Below are positions 9,082-19,380 of a stretch of 64,000 bases of DNA, piece after piece; within the stretch, counting starts at the first letter, position 1, and each line of letters opens with the position of its first letter. The position numbers were made by a program, and so were the translations under genes. The stretch is from Haematobia irritans (Eukaryota; Arthropoda; Insecta; Diptera; Muscidae). A model generated the notes under the pieces. The model saw only the letters and a program-made list of their open reading frames with translations, did no database searches and was not told where the DNA came from. The DNA is taken from the NCBI RefSeq assembly GCF_050003625.1, contig NC_134397.1, forward strand, positions 64,702,669 to 64,766,668, given 5' to 3'.

Positions 9082-11532
9082 TTACGAATGGGCATTTCTG
9101 GCCATATGGACAAATAGACCCACTGGCCCATCACATTTCTCACCGCACATATTACATTTGAAGACATCATCACAGCTATGATAGCCCATGTGTATGGTAT
9201 AGAGGACTGCATCCTTGAAGAAGATATCACAGTACTTGCACTCGTACATGGTGGTATTCGCAGGACTAGTGACCGCCGATGAGGAACTATTTGAGGCTGA
9301 GGTGGAGGAGCTATTGGAACTATTACCTGAAGATGAAGCCGTTGAACTTGCACTGGTATTGGCTGCATTGGCGGTGGGATTATGTGAATGCGATGTTTGA
9401 TTACCCGTTTCCATGGACTCATCTGCCGATGAGGGATCATCGAGTTTCGCTTGTGATCCCACAGCCATGCCATTTGTATGTATGGGCGACGATGTGGTGC
9501 GTGGCATTTCAGCAGGATGTTGGGGTGAGGAGGGAACCGAATTCGATTGCAGTTGGCTATGGTTTTTCATTTGTTCTTGGTCCAATTTCAAAACTCGACC
9601 CTTACGTCTTACTGCCGCCGAGGAGCTAAAGAGTGGGGTGTCACCATGATCTTCAGCAAGTTTCAAATTCATGGCCATATCGGGAGTTTGTTGTTCCTCT
9701 TTGGTGGGGGTGCCTTGTGACAGATCCATTGCCGAGTCTACAGATTTGCGATCGAATTCCTCTTGTTCCTCCTCATCTTCGGCCTCTTCATCCTCATGCA
9801 AGTCCTCGGGGTCTTGGTTGAATTCCCCTGCCATTTCTCCTTGTTTCTGTTGCAATTGTTCCCTCATACGAGGCGATAGCTGGGCCAACACGGCCGCCTG
9901 CTGTTGGGCAGCCAACATTTGCAAATTCAAATTCCAATAAGGGAAGAAGGCCATATTTCTATTCTGTTGCAGCAATGAAGCCAATGGAGGCAAGAGGTTA
10001 TTGATTTGCTGCTGCTGCTGCTGTTGCTGATTATTGGAGGCCTGTTGTTGATTTTCTGTGGAGACTGAACTGGGCGATTGTTGAGGAAGCCGGGCCTGTT
10101 GTTGCAAAGACATATTCAAAGTGAGGGCTGGTAAATCGGAGACCACAGAGCTATTACTTTTGGCAGGAGAGGCTGGCATTTGATTGGAGATCAAAGATGA
10201 GGCAGAGGTATTTTGACCCGCTTGCATGGGGAAACCCTGCAAGGCCGCAGACAATTGAGAAGTAGGAGGAATTTTCAAATCACTACAAGCCTTCTTTAGA
10301 CCCGCGGCACCCGAGGATGATTTATTCTTGGGTCCTCTTCTGGTGCCATAGACATCAATGATTACCGATGGATTTGGGATGCCCTCTTCGTCTAGGACCA
10401 TTCCTGGTTTATGCTCATATTTCCTCAAATGCAATTTGAAGGAGTGGCAATATTTGGTGGCATAATCACAATCGGCACAGCGATATTGATAGACCGAGGA
10501 GTGGGATTTACGATGCGAGTTCAACATGGATTTATTCACACAGGAATAGGAGCATTTGTCACATTGGAATGGCTTGAGATTCTTGTGCTTGCGTATGTGA
10601 TATTCCAAATGATGCTTGAGTTCGGTAACAAAGGGACACTTGGGGCATTGTAAAATCTTCTCGGGCTTCATGTGGGTACGGGCATGTTCCCAGAAAGCCA
10701 TTTTGGTAATGGCCACCATTCCACACGACTTGCATTTGTGATTCTTCATTTTTCCATGGGAATTGTAAATGGGCATGCGTATCGATTCATCATCCTCAGA
10801 CTCAACTATGTATTTCAGATCCTCACTGGAGTTCGAGATAAGATCCTGATCTTCGTGGCTTTGTTGATGATCCACAAGCATGGCAGATCCATTCTGTTGA
10901 TTAACGGAGGCAGCAGAATTTTGGTTATTTGAGCTCTTGGGTGACTTGGGAGGTGTAATATCCATGGGTGGTGTATGTCTTGGGGTCAAGGCCGACTTTT
11001 CCAAATTCTCATTTAGACAAGGACTAGGAGTCTGTTGGTGATGTCTTTGTTGTGTGGCCTGTGTATAATAATGAGACATGGCTGGCAATACAGCATTGGG
11101 TAGACCAGGAGGTGTCAAAGGATTAAAACCCAAAGGTAAATGAGAGCTAATTTGATTTTGGGCAGCTGCCTGTTGAGCCTGTTGGAAATGTTGTTGATAT
11201 TGCTGTTGTTGCAACAATTGCATGTTGTTGTTGTTGCTGTTGGAGGCCTCAAAGAATTCCGAATTATTGGTGGGTGAAGGAGTCATGGCGGCGGCTGTAT
11301 GTTGTGTAGCTGACACATCATTGTTGGCAGCAAATTGTTGATGATGTTGCTTTAGATAGTTCTCCAAATGGCTGGCTGTATTCATGGGTGAATGCTGGGG
11401 CGGTGAGACCACTGTGCCCGGCTCTTGTTTTATGTTGGCGGCAAACATTTGGTTATACCATGTGTTGTGTTCCAAAAAATTGTTGCTATTCGCTGATGTT
11501 TGTTGCATGGTGGCAGTGTCCCAATTTTGCAT
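9082..11532 (-). CDS. hb: Hunchback, gap-gene C2H2 zinc-finger transcription factor
   Basis: An intact 816-aa reading frame. Hunchback is a nuclear DNA-binding repressor/activator that patterns the anterior-posterior axis of the insect embryo and times neuroblast fates. The central finger block has fingers at about residues 265-287, 294-316, 322-344 and 350-374 (Cys pairs 267/270, 296/299, 324/327, 352/355). The C-terminal pair is at 763-785 and 791-815 and is the Ikaros-like dimerisation type. Between them are the block ending [12 protein letters not shown] (391-402), glutamine tracts (about 503-509), the segment [15 protein letters not shown] (526-540), an acidic stretch (575-593) and a Ser/Asn/Thr-rich stretch (about 712-760). 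The start is the first ATG, giving MQNW as in other flies. It is longer than D. melanogaster Hb (758 aa, from memory), mostly through low-complexity linkers. The whole CDS is one exon, as in Drosophila. I have no doubt about the family. Confidence 0.98.
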   Translation of the reverse strand: MQNWDTATMQQTSANSNNFLEHNTWYNQMFAANIKQEPGTVVSPPQHSPMNTASHLENYLKQHHQQFAANNDVSATQHTAAAMTPSPTNNSEFFEASNSNNNNMQLLQQQQYQQHFQQAQQAAAQNQISSHLPLGFNPLTPPGLPNAVLPAMSHYYTQATQQRHHQQTPSPCLNENLEKSALTPRHTPPMDITPPKSPKSSNNQNSAASVNQQNGSAMLVDHQQSHEDQDLISNSSEDLKYIVESEDDESIRMPIYNSHGKMKNHKCKSCGMVAITKMAFWEHARTHMKPEKILQCPKCPFVTELKHHLEYHIRKHKNLKPFQCDKCSYSCVNKSMLNSHRKSHSSVYQYRCADCDYATKYCHSFKLHLRKYEHKPGMVLDEEGIPNPSVIIDVYGTRRGPKNKSSSGAAGLKKACSDLKIPPTSQLSAALQGFPMQAGQNTSASSLISNQMPASPAKSNSSVVSDLPALTLNMSLQQQARLPQQSPSSVSTENQQQASNNQQQQQQQQINNLLPPLASLLQQNRNMAFFPYWNLNLQMLAAQQQAAVLAQLSPRMREQLQQKQGEMAGEFNQDPEDLHEDEEAEDEEEQEEFDRKSVDSAMDLSQGTPTKEEQQTPDMAMNLKLAEDHGDTPLFSSSAAVRRKGRVLKLDQEQMKNHSQLQSNSVPSSPQHPAEMPRTTSSPIHTNGMAVGSQAKLDDPSSADESMETGNQTSHSHNPTANAANTSASSTASSSGNSSNSSSTSASNSSSSAVTSPANTTMYECKYCDIFFKDAVLYTIHMGYHSCDDVFKCNMCGEKCDGPVGLFVHMARNAHS

Positions 11533-11680
11533 GTTTGTGAATGGGGGGGTTGGTGGTGGGTGAAGGCAATGTTTTTAAAGAGAATTTTGAGTTTTGTTAC
11601 CAAAAACTCTCCCTTTTTAGGGGGGAAGGGAAAATCCTTTGGTTATTTTTGGAAATCCAGTTTTCCAAAATGGGGGGAAT
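11533..11680 (-). other. hb: Inferred hb 5'UTR segment of the coding exon
   Basis: The segment between a strong minus-strand splice acceptor (AG at 11682-11681, preceded by a CT-rich tract ending CCTTGTCTTTTTAG) and the start codon. It is C-rich on the minus strand just before the ATG, with no upstream in-frame ATG extension. In Drosophila the hb coding exon also starts with a short untranslated stretch. Inference only; transcript evidence is needed. Confidence 0.4.
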
Positions 11681-12394
11681 CTAAAAAGACAAGGAAAAAA
11701 AGGAAAATTAACAAAAATATTCAATATTCATAAAAAGGAGGCTTAAAATTATTTGTAAAAATTTGTGATTTTGTTGTTAACGGAATGTTAAAAAAATAGG
11801 CAGTAAAGGGGGGTTAAACTTCTGCAAATCATTAACAAATTTTGGATACAGCGCAAGCGCTAAAATTTACGCGTTTTCTGTGCAGATTTTCATCGGCGAG
11901 CGTATGTGTGGAATAACAACGACATTATCCTCTAGTGATTCCGCTGTTTTTGTTTTACTCTCTTTTTTTTGTAAGATTTTTAGGAGGGATTTTTATGGTC
12001 ATTGATTTTTTTATTTGGTTTTGTAAGGGGAAATATGAAAAAACACACAAATAAATATCAGAGAGACGGAGAGAGAAAATTCTTAAAATTGGGGGGAATG
12101 AGCCCGAATTCTCCAAATAAAAACAAAAATTGTTTAAATTTACATAAAATCCACAAAAGGGCGACAAAAGGCTATCTTTTTATTTTTGTGTGCTTTTCTT
12201 TTTTATGGGTGGTGAGTTCTGTCTCCAAATGAGGGGTAATCATTTTTTTTACTTTTTAGAGGGTGTTGCGTTTTTTTTTGCCAGGCCATATTTAAACCAA
12301 TCACGTTTTATTTTGAGAAAAAAATATCACTGTAATCCAAATGTGCGTGTGTTCTTGTGTATGGTAGAGAAATTAAGTCCTTGGTGATATATAC
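11681..12394 (-). other. hb: Candidate hb leader intron
   Basis: On the minus strand a donor-like AAAG|GTATAT begins at 12394. The acceptor TTTTTAG ends at 11681 after a long pyrimidine tract. The implied intron is 714 nt and removes a T/A-rich non-coding stretch. An alternative donor-like GTGAACTC lies near 12430. Drosophila hb has an intron in its untranslated leader, which is why I looked for one here. Confidence 0.3.
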
Positions 12395-12708
12395 CTTTAT
12401 TGATAAAGAAATCCTTTTGAATGAGTTCACTCTTTATAAAACACTAATTTTTTGTTATTATTTTATTTTGAATGGAAATTTTTTTCCAACACTGTTTTTA
12501 AACTTCTTGGAAGTTTTAATTTCGATTTAAAAATATTTTTGATTTTCGTTACTTTTTAAGAAAAAAAATTTATAAACACTTTTATGTTTTTAAAAAAATC
12601 TCGTTTTCTTCAAATATCTCTTCTTGTGTGGGGAGATATTCCAAAAAACAGAGAAGAGAAATAAGAGAAGAAGAGCGTATATGTTTCACGTTTCGTTGAT
12701 GAAATGCA

Positions 12709-12745
12709 ACTGATGCTCAAACCAAAAAACCGACGAGTATTTAAA
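12709..12745 (-). promoter_or_regulatory. Candidate hb P2 core promoter (TATA-like plus initiator)
   Basis: The minus strand reads TTTAAATA (12745-12738) and, about 30 nt downstream, GCATCAGTTGC containing an initiator TCAGT (12713-12709), with the predicted start at 12711. Spacing between the box and the initiator is right for RNA polymerase II. The position, about 1.2 kb upstream of the ATG at the head of a transposon-free block, fits the proximal P2 promoter of hb. Not proven by sequence alone. Confidence 0.5.
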
Positions 12746-14241
12746 CAACGTTGACTGTGTGCGGTGGTGGTGGCGGTGAGAAGATGTTGTAGGTTTGTGT
12801 CGTCTTCCTACAAAAAAGGACCCACAAGCAAACACACACATACACACGCACGATTTACGCATCTAAAACACGCACCATATTAAAGGCCCTAAACAGCAGC
12901 CGAAGCATCGGTGGCAGTGGTAGTCAGCCAGCCATACACAGCCTCTCAGCGAAAACTCATGGAAACGAAACCTAGCAACACGCACACACACGCAAATATA
13001 CGCACATGAGATTAGTAGAAAAAAAGTCAATATTTATTCACTGAAGATAAGTTTGAAACGATGAGTAGAGGGTCCATACATGTGTGAATGTGTGCGTGTG
13101 TTTTTAAAATCAACGAAATCATTTGTGGGTCTCTATTCTAAACAACACAGGTAGTGGCAAACAAGGCTCTTTCTAATATTCAAAATCTACTCTCCTCTCA
13201 CATAATTTCATTTCACTCCTCACACACACGCACACAGTGATTTGGTTCACCAACCAAACCGCGCCATTCAGGTAAGGTCAGGTATGTGTGTGTGTGTGTG
13301 TTTGTGTTTATGTTCGTTTTTAGTTTAGTTTTTGTTCTAATGTCGGCTTCATAGCTAACACTTCGTGGATCAATTCGGTTATGTTCATGTGTGTGTGTGT
13401 GCGTGTGCCTTGATTTTTAGAATGGATTAAAAACATAAGTCTCTCGCTCTCCCTAAAAGCCTGTGTTATGATTATTTTTTTAAATCGCTCAGATTAGCGT
13501 GCGATTTGTATGGACATTGCTTAAGTTGATCTCCTTTTAAAATGAACCTTACTTAACTTTTCACAAACATTTCACAAATCCGGGATTTTATGAACGGAAT
13601 TAAGCAATCCTCCTACTTCGTCGTCATCTAATCATGCAATATTAGAGGATTTACAAAACGGATCAATTTTTTGTTTTGTAGGTGATTTAGAAAACTAGAG
13701 CGATCTATTAAGCTGGAAAAAAAATTCTCAACAACATAGGTCACAGATGATTTTAAGCCATGAAAACATATGTCTCTCCTTAAGAGCTAATGAAAAAAAA
13801 TTTGCTTTTCCACAAAAAAGATCATAAACAAAAAAATAGTCATAAAAAAGAGTTGGGAAGTGTGGCATTTCCAAGAGCAAAAGGAAAGAGAGTGTGTGTA
13901 AAAAAAACACAAACAACCTGCTAGAATGTTTACAAAAACAAAATAAGGCCATAGAGGAAACTATGCATTAGGATAGTATGAATGACTTGAGATTTTTTAT
14001 GAGTTTTTTTGTTTGCCAAAGAAACAATTAAAAAAGAAATGCAGTTTTTACCTGTTTTTTGTATGTTTTGCTAAAAAAAATAAAGGATATGAATATTATG
14101 TATGGGTCATCATAGACAAGAAAAACGCCACTGAGTTCGGTTGGACAGAAATGTAAGCATACTCTTCCTTAGATTTGAATGAGTAAGCTCATATTTTTTA
14201 ATAATTTTAAAATCGAATAGATTTTATTAAATAAAATGCTA
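12746..14241 (-). promoter_or_regulatory. Candidate hb P2 upstream regulatory region
   Basis: About 1.5 kb of unique DNA between the candidate promoter and the first transposon. Bicoid-type K50 homeodomain motifs (RGATTA/TAATCY) occur at 13009-13014, 13424-13429 and 13491-13496. Only the GGATTA at 13424 is the high-affinity form. CA/TG-rich tracts are interspersed. In flies the hb P2 enhancer lies immediately upstream of P2 and is Bicoid-driven; assignment here rests on position and these few motifs, whose number is not far above chance. Confidence 0.4.
13285..13300. repeat. TG dinucleotide microsatellite
   Basis: A pure run of about eight TG units, with another shorter TG tract at about 13389-13401. 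Both lie in the upstream region of hb. Confidence 0.9.
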
Positions 14242-14789
14242 CACTGAAAAATCAGTAAACCCACAAAGAGGAAAACTTTTGGTTAGTTTTAGAAAATGTA
14301 GATTATTTTTAGTATATTTTAACTAAATAGTATTACAAAAAAATTCAAAAAAAAATTAGATTAATTTTTGAAAATTTTAACTAAACAGTATTGCAAACGC
14401 TGGCATAACGCCGATATAACAAAAATAAGTAAATATTTTTCAAGAAAATTTATTATAGGTAAATAATTTTTTCACTTGTTAGAGAAAATTTTGTAGTTTG
14501 AAGGGAAAAATAGGAGTTCAAAATTGCAAGAATGTCTTTAGTGCCATACGTAGTTCAAGATGGGCGCATTTGTAGTAAAATTTACAAATTTAAAGAAATA
14601 ATGAGCTATTGTGTGAGAAGTGTGAACTTAGTAAATCTTTATGCTTAATTTGGGTATAATTAGTTCATTTAACTAACGTAGGCACAAAAATGTTAGAGTA
14701 AAGGAAACTTTCTTCGAACATAAAATTCTATAAACCAAAATAAAGCTAAATTGGCTTTAGTGAAATAGAGAGTTCACAGTTTTTTAGTG
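14242..14789 (+). mobile_element. MITE, family M1
   Basis: The ends are CACTGAAAAATCAGTAAAC and GTTCACAGTTTTTTAGTG, inverted and similar, with TA on the left flank. The interior shares the M1 order: GAGGAAAACTTTTGGTTAG, GCTGGCATAACGCCGATA, AATGTCTTTAGTGCCATACG, CTAAATTGGCTTTAGTGAAA. It is non-coding. It marks the outer edge of the transposon-free block upstream of hb. Confidence 0.85.
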
Positions 14790-14879
14790 TGATATATTAT
14801 TAAATATAAATCACCTTTATAATATTTATTTATTATTTACTAAAACTTTTTGACCCAATTAGAAAGACTATTCAACCTT

Positions 14880-15870
14880 ATCTTCGGCAGGCCGAATCTT
14901 ATGTACCTCCAACATGGATTGCGTAGAAACTTCTACGAAAGACTGTCATCCACAATCGAATTACTTGGGTTGTGGTATCTTAAATCGTCTTCTAAATTGT
15001 GAGTTAGTCCATACGTGGTATATATTAGACAAAAAAGGTATGTGTACGTAAGTCTACAAATAATTACGAATCAATATGGACTTTTGCACGGTACGTAGGG
15101 AGCCAGAATTGAAATATGGGGGTCGCTTATATGGGGGCTATATACAATTATGAACTTTATATGGACCAATTTTTGTGTGATTGGGGATCGATTTATCTGA
15201 GGGCTATATATAACTATAGACCGATATGGACCTAGTTAGGCATGGTTGTTAACGGCCATATACTAGCACAATGTACCAAATTTCAACTCGGATGAAATTT
15301 GCTCATCTAAGAGGCTCCAAAACCAAATCTCTGGATCGGTTTATATGGGGGCTGTATTCGATTATGGACTAATATGGACCACTTTTGGCATGGTTGTTAA
15401 ATATCATATACTACCACCACGTACCAAATTTCAACCAGATCGGATGAATTTTGCTTCTCCAAAAGGCACCGGAGGTCAAATCTGGGGATCGGTTTATATA
15501 GGGGCTATATATAATTATGGACTGATATGAACTGCATGGTTGTTGGATACCATATACTAACATCACGTACCAAATTTCAACCGAATCGGATGAATTTTGC
15601 TCTTCCAAGGGGATCGGTCAAATCTGGGGATCGGTTTATATGGGGGCTATATATAATTATTGACCGATTTCGACCAATTTTTGCATGAGTGTTTGAGGCC
15701 ATATATTAACACCACGTACCAAATATCAACTGAATCAGAGGAATTTTGGTCTTCCAAGAGACTCCGGAGGTCAAATCTGGTGATCGGTTTATATGGGGGC
15801 TATATATAATTATGCACCGATGTGGACCAATTTTTGCATGGTCATTAGAGACCATATACTAACACCATTT
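14880..15870 (+). mobile_element. Element B, truncated copy with ~153-bp tandem units
   Basis: It starts with the B head (TCTTCGGCAGGCCGAATC, CATGGATTGCGTAGAAAC) and continues into imperfect tandem units of about 153 bp. Each unit contains GATCGGTTTATATGGGGGC, TATATATAATTATGGACC and CCATATACTAACACCACGTA. It breaks off at about 15870 in the middle of a unit. Short frames through it are repeat-derived and not genes. Confidence 0.85.
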
Positions 15871-16522
15871 CAGCCGGAAAAAAAATTTGATTTAAGTTGG
15901 TTATTTGATTTAAGCTGAGTATTAATTTCGAGTTTAGTCGCTAAAATCGAACAAAATCTGTGAAAGCGGAAAAAATTTACAACTTTTTTGGCAAATTATT
16001 TTAAAACTTGATCCAAAGCAACAATTGATAATGTTTATTTTCTTTAAAATGGACTATTAAAGAACAGTGACCGTGAAAAAATTACTATTATTGTGCAATA
16101 ATGCGAACTTAATACCGGTCTTTAAAGAAATTATTTTTAAATTAACTAGGATATTGCATGTTTGGATTTATTTTTGAGTATTTGGAATATTAGATTTAAA
16201 GTTTTCTTGAAACCAAAAAACCAAAACAATGTTTTTGTTCTGAGGTGGCTATTATAATTTTGACTTTTAAACTGAAATTATTTGCTTTTTAATAATAGTT
16301 TTTACACTTCAATAACAAATGTACCTAAATTATTTGTTTCAAATCAAAACTAAAACCCTTAAGTGAGGAAGTAAAATCCTTCATGGGATTCAAGCAAATT
16401 TTTTAGTGTAAAATCAATAAAAAAAAAATTAGACGACTATTTCTGATTTCAGGCCTTAGAATTTCTAAATACTCGGTGTATATGGAAATATGAATCAAAG
16501 AAGCAATGAAAATTACATGAAT
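15871..16522. other. Unclassified AT-rich spacer
   Basis: No reading frame of note and no clear match to the other repeat families. I see nothing specific here. Confidence 0.4.
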
Positions 16523-17078
16523 TTCCCAACTAAAAAATTTGGAAGTTCTTTCAAAGGCACAACTTTAAAAGCACTTCCAGAAGACGCACTCCCAATGATG
16601 TTCTTTATTTTAACTACCCAGGGAGTTATTTTAATTCAATTTTTTATAACTTGGTTTTTTCATACTTTTAATGGGTAATTTTAACTTTTTTTGTTTCAAA
16701 TAGGTTAAAATCAGGTTATGAATTCATAAAATGGTACAAATCATTTAAATTTTGTCGAAAAAAATGCTAAATACAATATGAAAAATTTGTGAATTTTGAA
16801 AATATTTGAGGTCAAACGTTTCCGACAAGCGTTAGAACCCATTAAAAATTATAAAAAAATTATCAAAAAATATTTAATTGACAAAATATCACAGAATTTT
16901 TTAATTTACATCCAAAACATTGAATTCGGATCACGCCTAAAGAAGTGATGCAAATTCAGTGCAACGGCTGTTGAAATGGAGGATTTCTGTCCTATGACAA
17001 GCCCATGTTAAATTCATCGCTTCTGCATCCAAGGAGAACATTTTCATTACTTTTTTGGCGACGCTTTTTTTGCTGGGT
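16523..17078 (+). mobile_element. Dispersed element D
   Basis: It starts CCCAACTAAAAAATTTGGAA and ends GGCGACGCTTTTTTTGCTGG, with shared ACCCAGCAAA-type ends inverted. A second copy in reverse is at 39437-39971, including the internal AAGAAGTGATGCAAATTCAG and CAACGGCTGTTGAAATG motifs. A small reading frame (16490-16678) covers its left end but looks fortuitous. No transposase is seen. Confidence 0.65.
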
Positions 17079-17623
17079 TGTCATAGGTCGGATGTATTCT
17101 TTTTAAGCATCCGCTACATTGATTTCCCATTAGTTCTTCAGATGTGATGCTTTTTCGGATTTCATTTTCTAAGTCTGCCGAGAAATGGAGCAGTACACTT
17201 ATTAAATATTTTTTGGAAATTACTATTATTTTGTGTAAAATTCAAAATGTGAAGTATTTGTTATAATTTGAAATTTTTCTAGAGCCTAGATTTAAAACTG
17301 AATCCGCATTAATCTGGGATCAACTTAGATACATACCTCCAAACCGAGTGTGATGGAAAACTGTCCTATACTTTAGTTAGAGTTAAAGCAATAAAATAAT
17401 ATAATAAATAATAATAATAGATTTAAAATTAGATAGCTTCCTAAAAAAATCAGTATTTCGAGAATAGCTGCACCTTTTGCTCGGAATCAATACCAAAATC
17501 CTTAAAAGAAGTTTAAGGATCCAAGTAAAAGCTTATCTGAAAATAACTACTTCCAAAATACCTTGGCAATTTTCGTTAATATCCTTTCAATATGCAATTT
17601 TATTTTCAATAATTCCGCTTCTA
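17079..17623. other. Spacer with a reversed T-family fragment
   Basis: Mostly unclassified. At about 17478-17530 there is a reversed piece of the T element (CGGAATCAATACCAAAATCC, AAGGATCCAAGTAAA), next to the complete copy that follows. Confidence 0.5.
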
Positions 17624-18286
17624 CACTCAAAAAAAAGTTTACTTGGATCCAAAGATTTTGACCTTCCTTTAAGGATTTTGGTATTGATTCCGTGCCAAAG
17701 ATGCGGCTTCTTTAAAATAAAGACATTTTGTAGGGACCTCTCTGGCTTTAAATCTAGGATCGATAAAATTAAAATTGGATACAGATCTCATTCATAGAAT
17801 TTTTATTCTCTGTTTGCGATATATTAATAAAGGTAATCATGTACAAACATATTCCAGTTTCAAAATCCAAATTATGCCAAGTACTTCAAAGTAAAAACTG
17901 TTTTCTTAATGTTAAAAAAACTTTAAACCAAAGATTCAAATCCTTAAAATAAATCTTAGTCTATATTTGAAGCATTTTTATATTAAATTTAAAAATTCAA
18001 TATGTCAGTTGAGTTAAAGACGATTTCTTTAAATTAAAAATGTTTTTCTTTATTTTAAGGAATATTTGCCTTACTTCAAAGATCTACAAGTTCAACAGAG
18101 GGACTCCAAATTTTAAGATTTGTGTCCTAAATTTAATGAAAAAAATTTTGAATCAAAGATTATAAACTTTCTTTTAATTAAAATGTCATTATTTGAAAGA
18201 ATTTTGTCCTTAGCATTGCATAAATTTCGAGTCCTAAAATTTAAGATGCATAATCTTCCATATTAGGTCAATATTTTTTTTCAGTG
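17624..18286 (+). mobile_element. MITE, family T, complete copy
   Basis: The ends are CACTCAAAAAAAAGTTTACT and TTTTTTTTCAGTG, flanked by TA at 17622-17623 and 18287-18288. The opening motif GATCCAAAGATTTTGACC then TTTAAGGATTTTGGTATTGA recurs at 41809-42483 and in fragments at 2.1, 17.5, 21.3, 23.6 and 34.0 kb. Length is 663 bp. The TA duplication and short inverted ends indicate mobilisation by a Tc1/mariner-type transposase. Confidence 0.85.
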
Positions 18287-18375
18287 TATGATAGAAAAAA
18301 AATCGAGTGGATCGTAATCCATTGCATATTGAATTTTTTTCAATTGAGTATTGTGGTCAAAGAAGCTACTTCCTT

Positions 18376-19170
18376 CACTCAAAAACGAGGAAAGAAAGTT
18401 TTCGTTAATTTTAGAAAAAATAGGTTAGTTTTGGAAAATGTTAAATAAGTAAGTAAGTAAAAATAAGTAAACAATTTTTTGTCAAATACAAGAAAATTTA
18501 TTGTGCATAATTAGTTCTTTTCAATTTTAAAAGAAAATTTCGTAGTATGAAGGAAAAAATTGGAGTGCAAAATGGCAAAAATGTTTTTAGTGTTGAACGA
18601 AGTTCAACATGGGCGCATTATTGGTAAAATTTACAGATTTTAAGGAATTCTGAGCTACTTGATGGGACATACGAATTTACTTAATCTTTATGCTTCATTT
18701 GTGCATATTTTTTCCACCTTTTTTAGTTAATTTAACTAACGTACACAAAAAATTATTAAAGACAAGAAAACTCGCTCTCAAAATATAATAATTGCATGAA
18801 CTAAAATATAGTTAGGTTAGGTTAGGTTAAAGTGGCAGCCCGATTAAGTTTCAGGCTTAACTACCTATTACATATGGGCAATTCTAGTTTTAACCGCTGA
18901 ACCTTCTCGATTATTTTCTTCAGTTGAACCAACCAGATTGCTCCAAAAACATTAGCAGACTGCTAAAGTTTTAACGTTTTCCAGGTCCGCCAATAATCTA
19001 AAGCTATATGTCCCTAAAATTTGCTTACGCCTTACACAAAATGCAGGACACTCACACAATAGGTTTTTAATTGATTCTTTTTCCTCCGCATCATGACAGC
19101 TCATACAATAGTCATTATATTTCGCGCCAATGGTTTTTGCAAATATAGTTAAATTGGCTTGTTTTGAGTG
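18376..19170 (+). mobile_element. MITE, family M1, interrupted by a LINE fragment
   Basis: It begins CACTCAAAAACGAGGAAAG and ends TTGTTTTGAGTG. The interior runs as other M1 copies up to AACTAAAATATAGTTA, where a LINE 3' fragment (18815-19140) is inserted, and resumes with AAATATAGTTAAATTGGCTT at 19141. Confidence 0.85.
18815..19140 (-). mobile_element. 5'-truncated LINE 3' end with 11-bp target duplication
   Basis: Read on the minus strand it encodes the C-terminus of the LINE ORF2 seen at 52.3-53.4 kb (KTIGAKYNDYCMSCHDAEEK, then KNLLCECPAFC), followed by a 3'UTR ending GGGCTGCCACTTTAACC and CCTAACC repeats. It is flanked by AAATATAGTTA at 18804-18814 and 19141-19151, an exact 11-bp duplication of M1 sequence. 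This copy lacks the 39-nt tail block with TCACAATGGACT found in the 53-kb copy. Confidence 0.9.
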
Positions 19171-19380
19171 TTGTTGAACACAAAACAATTTTTTTCGGAA
19201 GTCTTATCCTTTTATAAAAAGAATCGATACGAGAAGCAGAATGGCAAGTAGTGCCACCAAATTTAATTAACTCGTTACTGTCAATCCCACGATGGAGGGT
19301 TCTTTGCACCGGATTGACCCGATAGATACAATTCACCGTTCAGCGCTACCACATCAGTGTACGTGTTGTTTCGTCCGTAT
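19171..19380. other. Unclassified spacer
   Basis: Slightly less AT-rich than its surroundings. A minus-strand frame here (about 19200-19336) is not similar to anything I recognise and runs out into the LINE fragment. Confidence 0.35.

Noticed and set aside
9000..9821. Several 60-157-codon frames overlapping hb on both strands
   Set aside because: They are shadows of the hb coding sequence in other frames.
18815..18830. TTAGG repeats as an interstitial telomere
   Set aside because: Only two to three units, and they form the 3' end of a LINE copy. The same short run ends other SINE/LINE copies.
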